The translations under genes were made by a program, and so were the position numbers. This document shows, one piece after another, positions 19,846-27,541 of a stretch of 64,000 bases of DNA; within the stretch, counting starts at the first letter, position 1, and every line of letters begins with the position of its first letter. The notes beneath the pieces were generated by a model. The model saw nothing but the letters and a program-made list of their open reading frames with translations, had not been told where the DNA came from and did no database searches. The DNA comes from an uncultured Acetatifactor sp. (GTDB lineage Bacteria > Bacillota > Clostridia > Lachnospirales > Lachnospiraceae): NCBI GenBank assembly GCA_910578995.1, contig CAJTSY010000003.1:1-64000 (forward strand), read 5' to 3'.

Positions 19846-21195
19846 ATGGCCAGATTATTTGGAACAGACGGTGTGAGAGGGATTGCAAATGAGGAACTGA
19901 CGCCCCTCCTCGCCATGCAGCTTGGGCAGGCGGGGGCTTATGTGCTTACCAAGGAAAAAGCACACAAACCTACCATAATGGTGGGATGTGATACGCGTAT
20001 TTCCGGTGACATGCTTGCAAATGCCCTGATGGCCGGAGCCTGTTCTGTGGGGGCCAACTGTGTGTATGTGGGCGTGCTTCCCACTCCGGCAGTCGCCTAT
20101 CTGACACAGAAGTATAAGGTGGATGCGGGGGTGGTGATTTCTGCATCCCACAATCCGGTGGAATTTAACGGAATTAAGTTTTTTGACGGGGACGGGTATA
20201 AACTTCCCGATGCCCTGGAGGATGAGATCGAGCAGCTGATCAGCCGTAATATGCCCGGAATCAAATTTCCCACGGGCACGGCAGTGGGCAAGGTCAAATA
20301 CCGCACTGATGCCAGGGAGGAGTACATCAACCATGCGATTCAGTCGGTTCCGGTATCCCTGGACGGCATCAGGATCGTTGTGGACTGTGCGGAGGGGGCG
20401 GCCCATTATACCTCCATTGAAGCCTTAAAGGAACTGGGGGCAGGCGTGGTGGCAATTCATAACAGTCCCGACGGGACGAACATCAATTCCAACTGCGGAT
20501 CCACCCATATGGCAGAACTGCAGGCCCGGGTGGTGTATGAGAAGGCGGATCTGGGGATTGCCTTTGACGGGGACGCGGACCGGCTTCTGGCTGTGGACGA
20601 AAACGGTGAGATTGTGGATGGCGACCAGATCATGGCCATTGTCGGGAATTATATGAAAGAAAACGGCAAGCTGAAGAAGGATACCATCGTAGCCACGGTG
20701 ATGAGCAACCTTGGGTTTTTCCTGATGGGAAAGGCAAAGGGACTGACCATCGAACAGACCAAGGTGGGAGACCGCTATGTGCTGGAGCGCATGAAGGAGA
20801 TCGGAGCAAGCCTGGGGGGAGAGCAGTCGGGACACATTATTTTCCTGGATGAGAATACCACCGGCGACGGCCTGCTCAGCGCCCTGCACCTGTTGGAGGT
20901 ACTGGTGAATACAGGGAAAAAGCTGTCCGAACTGGCTTCGGTTATGGAGGTTCTGCCTCAGGCCCTGGTCAATGCCAAGGTGGCCAACCACAAGAAGGAG
21001 AAATACATGGAATACCCAGTGATCGCCGAAGCGATCCGGAAACTGGAGGAGCGGTTTGCGGGTGAGGGAAGGGTGCTGATCCGTCCTTCCGGCACAGAGC
21101 CCCTGGTGCGCGTCATGATTGAGGGAAAGGATAAGCAGGTAATCCGCCAGGAGGCTGAAAGACTGGCGAACCTGATCCAGGACGTAATGTTTTAA
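19846..21195 (+). CDS. glmM: Phosphoglucosamine mutase
   Basis: Converts glucosamine-6-phosphate to glucosamine-1-phosphate for UDP-GlcNAc, feeding peptidoglycan and the UDP-GlcNAc-derived sugars made later in this window. The 449-residue protein has the phosphoserine loop ISASHNPVEFNG with the catalytic Ser near 101, the Mg-binding DGDADR loop near 241-246, the GEQSGH sugar-specificity loop and the C-terminal RPSGTEPLVRVM phosphate-binding loop. Full length. The downstream gap carries a promoter for ptsH. Confidence 0.97.
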   Translation: MARLFGTDGVRGIANEELTPLLAMQLGQAGAYVLTKEKAHKPTIMVGCDTRISGDMLANALMAGACSVGANCVYVGVLPTPAVAYLTQKYKVDAGVVISASHNPVEFNGIKFFDGDGYKLPDALEDEIEQLISRNMPGIKFPTGTAVGKVKYRTDAREEYINHAIQSVPVSLDGIRIVVDCAEGAAHYTSIEALKELGAGVVAIHNSPDGTNINSNCGSTHMAELQARVVYEKADLGIAFDGDADRLLAVDENGEIVDGDQIMAIVGNYMKENGKLKKDTIVATVMSNLGFFLMGKAKGLTIEQTKVGDRYVLERMKEIGASLGGEQSGHIIFLDENTTGDGLLSALHLLEVLVNTGKKLSELASVMEVLPQALVNAKVANHKKEKYMEYPVIAEAIRKLEERFAGEGRVLIRPSGTEPLVRVMIEGKDKQVIRQEAERLANLIQDVMF

Positions 21196-21233
21196 GCACC
21201 ATGCTATAAAGGATGTTTTATTGTATTTTAAGC

Positions 21234-21262
21234 TTGTATTTGGCAGAGAGTCATGGTATGCT
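21234..21262 (+). promoter_or_regulatory. Sigma-A-type promoter for ptsH
   Basis: TTGTAT (21234-21239), a 17-bp spacer and TATGCT (21257-21262), about 50 bp before the HPr start. No other regulatory motif is seen. Confidence 0.5.
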
Positions 21263-21313
21263 AAAAGAGAAGGTATTGCTGTTTTTGGGAAAAATAAATT
21301 GGAGGTAGGATAA

Positions 21314-21577
21314 ATGGTAAGTCAGAAAGTCGTGATCAAGAATCCCACTGGCTTGCATCTCAGACCAGCAGGAATTCTGTGCAAGGAAGCAATGCAGTTC
21401 AAGTCACTGATTACGTTTCAGTTCCGGGACGGCACGGCAAACGCCAAAAGTGTCCTGAGCGTCTTGGGCGCATGTGTGAAAAGCGGGGACGAGATAGAAT
21501 TTATCTGTGAGGGAGAGGACGAACAGGAAGCCTTGGACTCACTGGTCAGGGCTGTGGAGAGCGGACTGGGCGAATAA
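21314..21577 (+). CDS. ptsH: Phosphocarrier protein HPr
   Basis: An 87-residue HPr-fold protein. The PTGLHLRPAG motif puts the phosphorylatable His at position 15, and NAKSVLSVL puts the regulatory Ser at exactly 46, so both the PTS relay and HPr kinase/CcpA signalling sites are present; this argues against Crh, which lacks His15. It is a single-gene unit with its own promoter and a strong bidirectional terminator; ptsI is not adjacent, which is common in Clostridia. A GGAGG site precedes the ATG. Confidence 0.93.
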   Translation: MVSQKVVIKNPTGLHLRPAGILCKEAMQFKSLITFQFRDGTANAKSVLSVLGACVKSGDEIEFICEGEDEQEALDSLVRAVESGLGE

Positions 21578-21586
21578 AGCAACATA

Positions 21587-21616
21587 AAAACCGGAATGTG
21601 AAAACATTCCGGTTTT
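21587..21616. terminator. Bidirectional intrinsic terminator between ptsH and yerB
   Basis: A perfect 13-bp stem (21587-21599 with 21604-21616, 4-nt loop) with A and T runs at its two ends, placed between convergent genes. Confidence 0.9.
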
Positions 21617-21658
21617 AGTGTCATGGCCGCCGGCCGATATTCCGGGGGAAGGGAACCT

Positions 21659-22825
21659 TCAGCGGAAGGTGAAGTTATCGCCTTCTTCCACGATACAGAT
21701 CATGGTTTTCCCCGTATTCAGTATGATTTCGTTACCGTTGTCATCATAGTATCTGGTGGCACCGTAGTCGCTTTCCTTCTCCCATTTTACATGGATTCCC
21801 CGGCCGTTGGTAAAAAACCATCCGTCCCTTGTGGTGTCATGGCACTGAAAGGCCAGATAGCCTTCCCCCAGATCCTCATATTTGGTATTCTGGATCAGGA
21901 TGTTTTTGAAAGTCAGCTGCTGGCCGTTAGCAGCGTCTATATGGGGGCCGTCACTGCATCCGGACAGATGTTGGGAGCGGTAGTAGAGTCCGTCTTCTTC
22001 ATTGTATTCAAAATAGCACCTGGTCAGGGGGTAGCAGCCAGACATATCGATATATATGGCGCTTTTGGCATCCTTGCCGTATTGGCTCAGGGTGTTGGGG
22101 GTCTTTTTGGTGGTAAAGCGGAAATGGCTGCCGTCGGTAAGGCCCCGGTAATTTAAGGAATACCCCTTTCGGGTGATGATGCTTTTCAGACCGGAACCGG
22201 ATACATAGGCATTGTGGGGCGAGGAGCGGTCTGTGGTGCGGAAAATGGCTGCCGCGTCAGAATTCAGCATACCGTCCACATTCTGGGTATCCGGTTCCTC
22301 GATCAGCTCGTTAATGAAGAAGGGGCCGCCCAGGTGGACAAGGAAGGCATCCCATTCGAAAGCCCAGTATGCGTAATAGGCTCTCAGGCTGCGGACATTT
22401 CCGATTTTCTGCAGATCCTGCCAGTCCTCGTAAATAGCCATGAGCCTGGTCATCCGGCCTTCCACGTTGGCCTCGTAGACGATGGAGGCCTGGGATAGAC
22501 TGTAGTGGGGAATGGCCCCGCTCTCATTGGGAATCATCACTGCGATGGGCCGGGTATCTGCCACGTCAGGATCTACCCACTCGTTGGTCAGCCGGCTGCG
22601 GACCATGCCTTCCCTGGGCGGCTGGGAATCGTCTTCACTAATGATATCAGGAGATATGATATCCGGGGATGCGGAATCCGGGGCCAGGGGGGAGGAGGGC
22701 GTGACGGCAGGGGAAGTGGCATCGGGTTCGGAAATGATGGGATCTGGAATGTCTTCCTCTTGCCCGCAGGCCGTGAGTATCATGAGGACTGCTATGAGGA
22801 TAAGATGTATTTTTATCTTTTTCAT
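21659..22825 (-). CDS. yerB: DUF3048 (YerB-like) lipoprotein
   Basis: A 388-residue predicted lipoprotein: signal peptide MKKIKIHLILIAVLMILTAC with the lipobox Cys at 20, a Pro/Ser/Asp-rich linker to ~75, then the DUF3048 domain (RPIAVMIPNES, SQASIVYEANVEGRMTRLMAIY) and the C-terminal partner domain ending near GDNFTF. YerB homologues are common envelope proteins of Firmicutes with no proven reaction. It is one of only two - strand genes here and converges on ptsH. Confidence 0.88.
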   Translation of the reverse strand: MKKIKIHLILIAVLMILTACGQEEDIPDPIISEPDATSPAVTPSSPLAPDSASPDIISPDIISEDDSQPPREGMVRSRLTNEWVDPDVADTRPIAVMIPNESGAIPHYSLSQASIVYEANVEGRMTRLMAIYEDWQDLQKIGNVRSLRAYYAYWAFEWDAFLVHLGGPFFINELIEEPDTQNVDGMLNSDAAAIFRTTDRSSPHNAYVSGSGLKSIITRKGYSLNYRGLTDGSHFRFTTKKTPNTLSQYGKDAKSAIYIDMSGCYPLTRCYFEYNEEDGLYYRSQHLSGCSDGPHIDAANGQQLTFKNILIQNTKYEDLGEGYLAFQCHDTTRDGWFFTNGRGIHVKWEKESDYGATRYYDDNGNEIILNTGKTMICIVEEGDNFTFR

Positions 22826-22870
22826 GACTGCGCTCCTGTAATAAATAATACATATTTGATGATTTTGTCA

Positions 22871-22890
22871 GGTAATGTCTAATCATTACC
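22871..22890. promoter_or_regulatory. Inverted repeat in the yerB/glycosyltransferase divergent region
   Basis: GGTAATG (22871-22877) and CATTACC (22884-22890) form a 7-bp inverted repeat near the start of the yerB transcript; on the - strand CTGACA lies just beyond it at -35 distance from A/T-rich -10 candidates. Operator role is speculative. Confidence 0.3.
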
Positions 22891-22990
22891 TTTTATTCTA
22901 TCATAAAAACTGTTGCTAGTCATCCGAATAGCGGGAAAATTAAGAATTATTTATAAAAGAGGGTTTTATGCGGAAAATGGAATTCATGTC

Positions 22991-23019
22991 TTGCAGATTT
23001 AGGTGGAAGACTGTATACT
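22991..23019 (+). promoter_or_regulatory. Sigma-A-type promoter for the 23047 gene
   Basis: TTGCAG (22991-22996), exactly 17 bp, then TATACT (23014-23019), 27 bp before the start codon. Confidence 0.65.
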
Positions 23020-23046
23020 ATACATAAAAACGAAGGCGGTGGAAAA

Positions 23047-23976
23047 ATGTGTCTTTTAAGCGTGATTGTACCATGTTATAATGAAGAGGAAAACGTGCCT
23101 CTTTTTTACGAAGCACTTTTGCAGAACCGGCCTTTTTTTGAAGAAAAAAAAATTTCACTGGAAATCCTTTATGTGGACGACGGTTCCGGGGATCGGACGG
23201 TGGAGGAGATAAGGAAGCTCAGGGATGAGGACCAGCGGGTTCACTTGATTGCGTTTTCCAGGAATTTTGGAAAAGAGTCCGCCATGTTTGCCGGGCTGGA
23301 GAACTGTAACGGGGATTATGTGGTGATGATGGATGTGGACCTGCAGGATCCGCCCTCCCTGCTTCCGGAGATGTTTTCCTACATTGAGAAAGGTTATGAC
23401 TCCGTGGCCACCAGGCGGGTTTCCAGAAAGGGGGAACCACCTGTGAGAAGCTTTTTCGCCAGGATGTTTTACCGCCTGATGAAGAAGATCTCCAGGACGG
23501 AGATCATGGACGGAGCCAGGGATTACCGCCTGATGACCAGACAGATGGTGGATGCCATCCTGTCCATGAGGGAATACAACAGATTTACCAAAGGGATCTT
23601 CGGATGGGTGGGCTTCCGGACCAAGTGGCTGGAATATGAGAATGTGGAGCGCGCCAAGGGGGAGACAAAGTGGAATTTCTGGAAACTGTTTCTCTATTCA
23701 CTGGACGGCATAACCGCTTTTTCTACGGCGCCGCTGATGCTTGCGTCCGTGATGGGTGTGTTTTTCTGTGTGGTGGCTTTTGCGATGATTCTCTTTATCA
23801 TCGTCCGGAAACTGATTTTCGGTGATCCGGTGTCCGGGTGGCCTTCTCTGGTGTGCATTATCCTGATGACCAGCGGCGTGCAGTTTTTCTGTACCGGCAT
23901 CCTGGGACAGTATCTGGCGAAGACATACATGGAGGTGAAGAGGCGCCCCCTATATCTGGTAAAGGAAAGGTTTTGA
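23047..23976 (+). CDS. GtrB/DPM1-like polyprenyl-phosphate glycosyltransferase
   Basis: A 309-residue family-2 glycosyltransferase. The GT-A domain (SVIVPCYNEEENV at the N-terminus, DDGSGDRT near 47, the metal-binding MMDVDLQDPP near 95-105) is followed by two TM helices (about residues 230-255 and 262-290), the architecture of GtrB, CsbB and DPM-type enzymes that load one sugar on undecaprenyl phosphate at the cytoplasmic face. Such proteins work with a flippase and a GT-C enzyme that adds the sugar to an external polymer. It has its own promoter and no adjacent GtrA; GT-C candidates are elsewhere in this window. Confidence 0.85.
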   Translation: MCLLSVIVPCYNEEENVPLFYEALLQNRPFFEEKKISLEILYVDDGSGDRTVEEIRKLRDEDQRVHLIAFSRNFGKESAMFAGLENCNGDYVVMMDVDLQDPPSLLPEMFSYIEKGYDSVATRRVSRKGEPPVRSFFARMFYRLMKKISRTEIMDGARDYRLMTRQMVDAILSMREYNRFTKGIFGWVGFRTKWLEYENVERAKGETKWNFWKLFLYSLDGITAFSTAPLMLASVMGVFFCVVAFAMILFIIVRKLIFGDPVSGWPSLVCIILMTSGVQFFCTGILGQYLAKTYMEVKRRPLYLVKERF

Positions 23977-24059
23977 GTACTTTTAATTCTGACATATATG
24001 TTCCTTTTATATATGCATCGCAGTAAAGAAGCAGCAATCCATTAGAAAGGGGAATTCAT

Positions 24060-24437
24060 GTGGAGATTACTGCTATAAAAGATTATGAACTTGAGAAGTA
24101 TATTACCGAAATTATGTTAGACGTGGGAGTGCCGGCCCATTTGAAAGGATATCATTACCTCAGGGATGCCATTATGCTGACTGGAAGAGATATGGAAGTA
24201 GTAACCAGCGTAACCAAGCTGCTGTATCCCACCGTTGCCAGGAGATTTAAGACAACGGACCAGAAGGTGGAGCGTGCCATACGGAATGCCATTGAAGTAT
24301 CCTGGACAAGGGGAAATATGGAAACGTTTGAAAAGATGTTCGGCTATTCTGCGTCGTCTGGCAGGACCAGACCTACAAACAGTGAATACATAGCCCGTAT
24401 TGCGGATAAGGTACGGCTTGATATAAAGGCTATGTAG
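24060..24437 (+). CDS. Stand-alone Spo0A C-terminal (DNA-binding) domain protein
   Basis: A 125-residue protein that is almost entirely a Spo0A effector domain: IMLDVGVPAHLKGYHYLRDA, then a helix-turn-helix region with KLLYPTVARRFKTT and KVERAIRNAIEVSW, ending in the PTNSEYIARIADKVRL segment. These match the most conserved parts of Spo0A, but there is no receiver domain, so it cannot be switched by phosphorylation in the usual way. GTG 24060 is the start (AAAGGGGA upstream). A strong terminator follows. It could act as a constitutive or antagonistic regulator at 0A-box promoters. It stands directly before the glycan cluster. Confidence 0.88.
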   Translation: MEITAIKDYELEKYITEIMLDVGVPAHLKGYHYLRDAIMLTGRDMEVVTSVTKLLYPTVARRFKTTDQKVERAIRNAIEVSWTRGNMETFEKMFGYSASSGRTRPTNSEYIARIADKVRLDIKAM

Positions 24438-24489
24438 AAAGATACAAATGATGCAACAGGAGACTGAATGCTTCTTACTGCGAGATAAG

Positions 24490-24517
24490 AGCAGCCGGAT
24501 AAAATCCGGCTGCTTTT
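24490..24517 (+). terminator. Intrinsic terminator after the Spo0A-like gene
   Basis: A perfect 10-bp GC-rich stem (24490-24499 with 24505-24514, 5-nt loop) followed by TTTT. Confidence 0.88.
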
Positions 24518-24587
24518 GTGGACTTAATCGGATAAATATGATAAAATGAGCTTATTCTGTAAAAAACAGTAAAATGAGGGAATAAAT

Positions 24588-25604
24588 GTGAAAAAACTTT
24601 TGACTGGGGACTGCCTGATCGCAGGCGGGATCCTTATCACCGGACTGGCTGAGGCGGTACATCTGGCGGGAGTGCTTCTGGGATGGCCTTTTGCCAGGTG
24701 CGCTGCGGCTCTGGGAGGACTTGTGTGCGCTGCGGCGGGGGCGGGAATCTGCGTCCTGGCGGTAATGCGGAAGAGGGGGAAGGGGTTCTCCCGGGGATTG
24801 CGGAATTCCGGAGGAGGAGAAAGCGGCCAAAGGAGCAGAGGGGAACTTCTGTCGTGGGCGGCATTTGCGGTTCTGGCCGCCTCCCAGCTTGCCTTTATCT
24901 GTGCGGGGGACACTGCCTGCAGGGAGGGAGACATGACGGTGGAGACGGTGGGAAGCTTCCTGGCCATGGACGGCATATACCAGGTAAATCCCGTGACGGG
25001 AGCAAACTACACGCAGGGCATACCGTCCAGGCTGAAAATTCTCTGCCTGCCTACTCTATACGGGAGCCTGTGCAAAATAACGGGACTTTCTCCGGAGACG
25101 GTGGTCCACAGGGTGATACCCGTAATGACGCTGCTTGGCTGTTACACGGCCTTTGGCTTGGTTTCAGCGTCCCTTTTCCCTCAGGAGAAAGGGGAGGGCT
25201 TCAGGGAGAAGCGGGCATGTTTTATGACGATTGTGTCATTTTTGCTCTGGGCCGGGGCGTACCAATACGGAATGGACGGATTTAACCTGCTGTGCTGCGG
25301 CTGGAGGGGCGTGACCATCCGGAACCTTGTGTATCTGCCCTGGATTTTGTCGCTGTGCATCCGGAGAAACTGGCTTCCGGCCCTTCTGTGCATTCCCGGG
25401 GAGGCCTGTACCGTCTGGACCCTGTACGGCTGCGGGATCTGCCTGCCTTTTCTGGCGGGAATGGCGCTGGCACAGTGGTGTTGCGGGAAGTTTTCTGCGC
25501 GCGGGTCCGCACGCGGAGGCGGCGCGCAGGGCAGGGGAGAAGGACATTCCCCTGTCCGGATAAAAGAGAAATGCGGGGGAAGAGATGGCGGAATTACTTC
25601 ATAG
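24588..25604 (+). CDS. Membrane protein, N-terminal half of a likely split gene
   Basis: A 338-residue frame with about seven hydrophobic segments and an external loop (SFLAMDGIYQVNPVTGANYTQ). The last ~40 residues (from the SARGSARGGG run onward) are low-complexity and not membrane-like, because they are read from a hairpin repeat at 25495-25554. The next gene starts 20 bp before this one stops, in the +1 frame, and continues with further membrane segments. I read the two as one former ~650-residue membrane protein separated by the repeat. Family unrecognised; the polytopic form and neighbours suggest glycan transport or GT-C transfer. Confidence 0.6.
   Translation: MKKLLTGDCLIAGGILITGLAEAVHLAGVLLGWPFARCAAALGGLVCAAAGAGICVLAVMRKRGKGFSRGLRNSGGGESGQRSRGELLSWAAFAVLAASQLAFICAGDTACREGDMTVETVGSFLAMDGIYQVNPVTGANYTQGIPSRLKILCLPTLYGSLCKITGLSPETVVHRVIPVMTLLGCYTAFGLVSASLFPQEKGEGFREKRACFMTIVSFLLWAGAYQYGMDGFNLLCCGWRGVTIRNLVYLPWILSLCIRRNWLPALLCIPGEACTVWTLYGCGICLPFLAGMALAQWCCGKFSARGSARGGGAQGRGEGHSPVRIKEKCGGRDGGITS
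25495..25554 (+). repeat. REP-like double hairpin, copy B
   Basis: An 8-bp perfect stem (25495-25502 with 25522-25529, itself enclosing TCCGC/GCGGA) is followed by a 7-bp stem (25532-25538 with 25548-25554). The 18-nt core at 25537-25554 is identical to that at 693-710. It lies exactly at the junction of two membrane-protein frames. Confidence 0.65.
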
Positions 25605-26718
25605 AGCATGGAGCGGATGGACAGGCTATACGGACAGGGGGAAATTACCGGCGTTATTGTTTGCGGTTCTGCTGTTTCTGTGGTTTGGGAGGAAGGAGAA
25701 GGAGCAGAAGCCGCTTATGCTGTATACGTCCCTGACGGCGGCGTGCTGCATTCTGCCGGTGTCTGCCGCGGTCCTCATGCTGTATCAGACAAAATTCTAT
25801 AATTATGAGTGGATTTGGAGCCTGGTACCTCTGACTGTGGTGACAGGTTATGGAGGCACGGTTTTCTGGACGGAATACAGGGAGCGGAATACAGACAGCC
25901 GGGGGAAGGTTCTGATGGTAACGCTGCTGATGTTGGCGGCAGTCATGTTCTGCGGCAGCCTGGGGGCAGTTACGGGGGAGGGCAGAGATGTCCGGCAGGC
26001 CCGGCGCAGGCGGGCCTATGAGGCTGTGGACAGACTTTCAGAGCGGCTTCCCGGCGTGGACATCTGCCTGTGGGCTCCCAGGGAGATCATGGAATACGCC
26101 CGGGAGAGAGATGCCCGGATCCGGCTTCCCTATGGCAGGAACTTCTGGGATGCGTATCTGGATGCCTATGCCTATGATGTGTACGAAAGAGACGTAGTCT
26201 TAATGGGACAGTGGATGGAGAATCTGGCGGCAGCGGGGGAAGCGGATTTTATGCCGGAGGGAAGCGGAGCGGGGGAACCCGTTTCGACAGCCTCCATGGT
26301 TTCCGAAACGGAACGGGAAGTTTTGGGAGAAAAGGAAACGGGCGCGGAGGAAGAGCCTGCATCAGGGCGGGCGGTCACTCTGGAGGACTGTGTGGGGAAG
26401 GCCCTGGAGCAGGGGGTCAACTGCATCCTGCTTCCCGGGGAGACGGCACCGGAGATTCTGGACCGGATGGCCCGCGCCCTGGGGACACAGCCGGAAGTCC
26501 TGGGGGAATATAATTTGTTTTATTGTGAAAGTCCTGTAACTTGTCTGCGGAAACCGCGCAGTCAAAACGAGCTTCCCTGCTCATTTTGCAAGACAGCTGT
26601 GCGCCAAACCGCATGCTCTTGCGGTTTGTGTGCAATCACAGTACCTCCCCAGACCTTCATGCATGGTGGTGCGGTGGGATGCATGGGGGGTTACTGTAAA
26701 GAGGAAAGCTATGAATGA
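25585..26718 (+). CDS. Membrane protein, C-terminal half of a likely split gene
   Basis: A 377-residue frame: three or four hydrophobic segments in the first ~135 residues, then a large soluble extracytoplasmic domain of ~190 residues (GVDICLWAPREIMEYARERDARIRLPYGRNFWDAYLDAYAYDVYERD...), with an acidic Glu/Gly linker around 230-260. The domain logically ends at LGEYNLFYCESPV; the final ~59 residues are Cys-rich and appear to be translation through a second hairpin repeat (26525-26700). So a repeat has altered both ends of this frame. It may be translated on its own from ATG 25585. Function unknown. Confidence 0.55.
   Translation: MAELLHRAWSGWTGYTDRGKLPALLFAVLLFLWFGRKEKEQKPLMLYTSLTAACCILPVSAAVLMLYQTKFYNYEWIWSLVPLTVVTGYGGTVFWTEYRERNTDSRGKVLMVTLLMLAAVMFCGSLGAVTGEGRDVRQARRRRAYEAVDRLSERLPGVDICLWAPREIMEYARERDARIRLPYGRNFWDAYLDAYAYDVYERDVVLMGQWMENLAAAGEADFMPEGSGAGEPVSTASMVSETEREVLGEKETGAEEEPASGRAVTLEDCVGKALEQGVNCILLPGETAPEILDRMARALGTQPEVLGEYNLFYCESPVTCLRKPRSQNELPCSFCKTAVRQTACSCGLCAITVPPQTFMHGGAVGCMGGYCKEESYE
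26525..26700 (+). repeat. Hairpin-rich repeat forming the 3' tail of the preceding frame
   Basis: Contains a perfect 9-bp hairpin (CAAACCGCA 26605-26613 with 26620-26628) and other imperfect palindromes. Its CATTTTGCA segment near 26582 also occurs on the opposite strand in the palindrome at 53706-53766, suggesting a second dispersed repeat family. Confidence 0.45.
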
Positions 26719-27466
26719 ACTGGTCAGCATTATTGTTCCTGTATATAATGTGGAAAAATATATAGAGGAGACCATGGAGTGTGTTGCGGCCCAGACTTAC
26801 GGGAACTGGGAGCTCCTCCTGGTGGAGGACGGCGGGACGGACGGCACGCGGAACAGGATAGAGGGCTTCATGGAAAAACATCCGGAATACAGGATCCGCC
26901 TGCTCAGGCAGCCCTCCAATATGGGGGCAGCCCGGGCCAGGAACCGGGGACTTAAGGAGGCGCAGGGAAGATATATCGCTTATCTGGATGCGGATGATCT
27001 CTGGGCGCCGGAAAAGCTGGAGCGGGAGCTGGCGTTTATGAGGGAGAAGGGGGCCGCCTTTGCGTTTACCGCCTATGAATTTGCCGACGAGCTGGGACGG
27101 GGAACCGGGAAGGTGGTTCATGTGCCGGAGACCCTGAATTACAGACAGGCCCTGGGCAATACCACCATCTTTACCACCACGGTGATGTTTGACACGGAAA
27201 AGATTCCCAGGGAACAGTTGGAAATGCCCGTGGTCAAGAGTGAGGATACGGCCCTCTGGTTTAAGGTGCTGCGGGGCGGCGTCACCGCATACGGCCTGGA
27301 CGAGAACCTGGTAAAATACCGCAGGGGGGGAAGAAGCCTTTCCTCCAACAAACTGGAAGCCCTCCGCCGCATCTGGAATCTGTACCGCAGGGAGGGCCTG
27401 GGCCTGCCTGCAAGCCTGTGGTATTTCGGCCTCTGGGCATTCCGGGCGGTGAAGAGAAGAATCTGA
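26711..27466 (+). CDS. Family-2 glycosyltransferase
   Basis: A 251-residue GT-A enzyme without TM helices. It starts MNELVSIIVPVYNVEKYI, has the nucleotide-binding EDGGTDGT and the metal-binding YLDADDLW motif near 89-96. A C-terminal basic region ends AVKRRI. ATG 26711 follows GAGGAAAG; reading upstream would pass through the repeat. It is the first gene of the polysaccharide operon and likely adds one sugar to the undecaprenyl-linked repeat unit. Donor not predictable. Confidence 0.85.
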   Translation: MNELVSIIVPVYNVEKYIEETMECVAAQTYGNWELLLVEDGGTDGTRNRIEGFMEKHPEYRIRLLRQPSNMGAARARNRGLKEAQGRYIAYLDADDLWAPEKLERELAFMREKGAAFAFTAYEFADELGRGTGKVVHVPETLNYRQALGNTTIFTTTVMFDTEKIPREQLEMPVVKSEDTALWFKVLRGGVTAYGLDENLVKYRRGGRSLSSNKLEALRRIWNLYRREGLGLPASLWYFGLWAFRAVKRRI

Positions 27467-27541
27467 GGGGATATGCGGTACATCTAATACAGCGTGTGCG
27501 CGCGGACATGCGCGGCTGGAATTGGAATAAGGAGAAGACAG

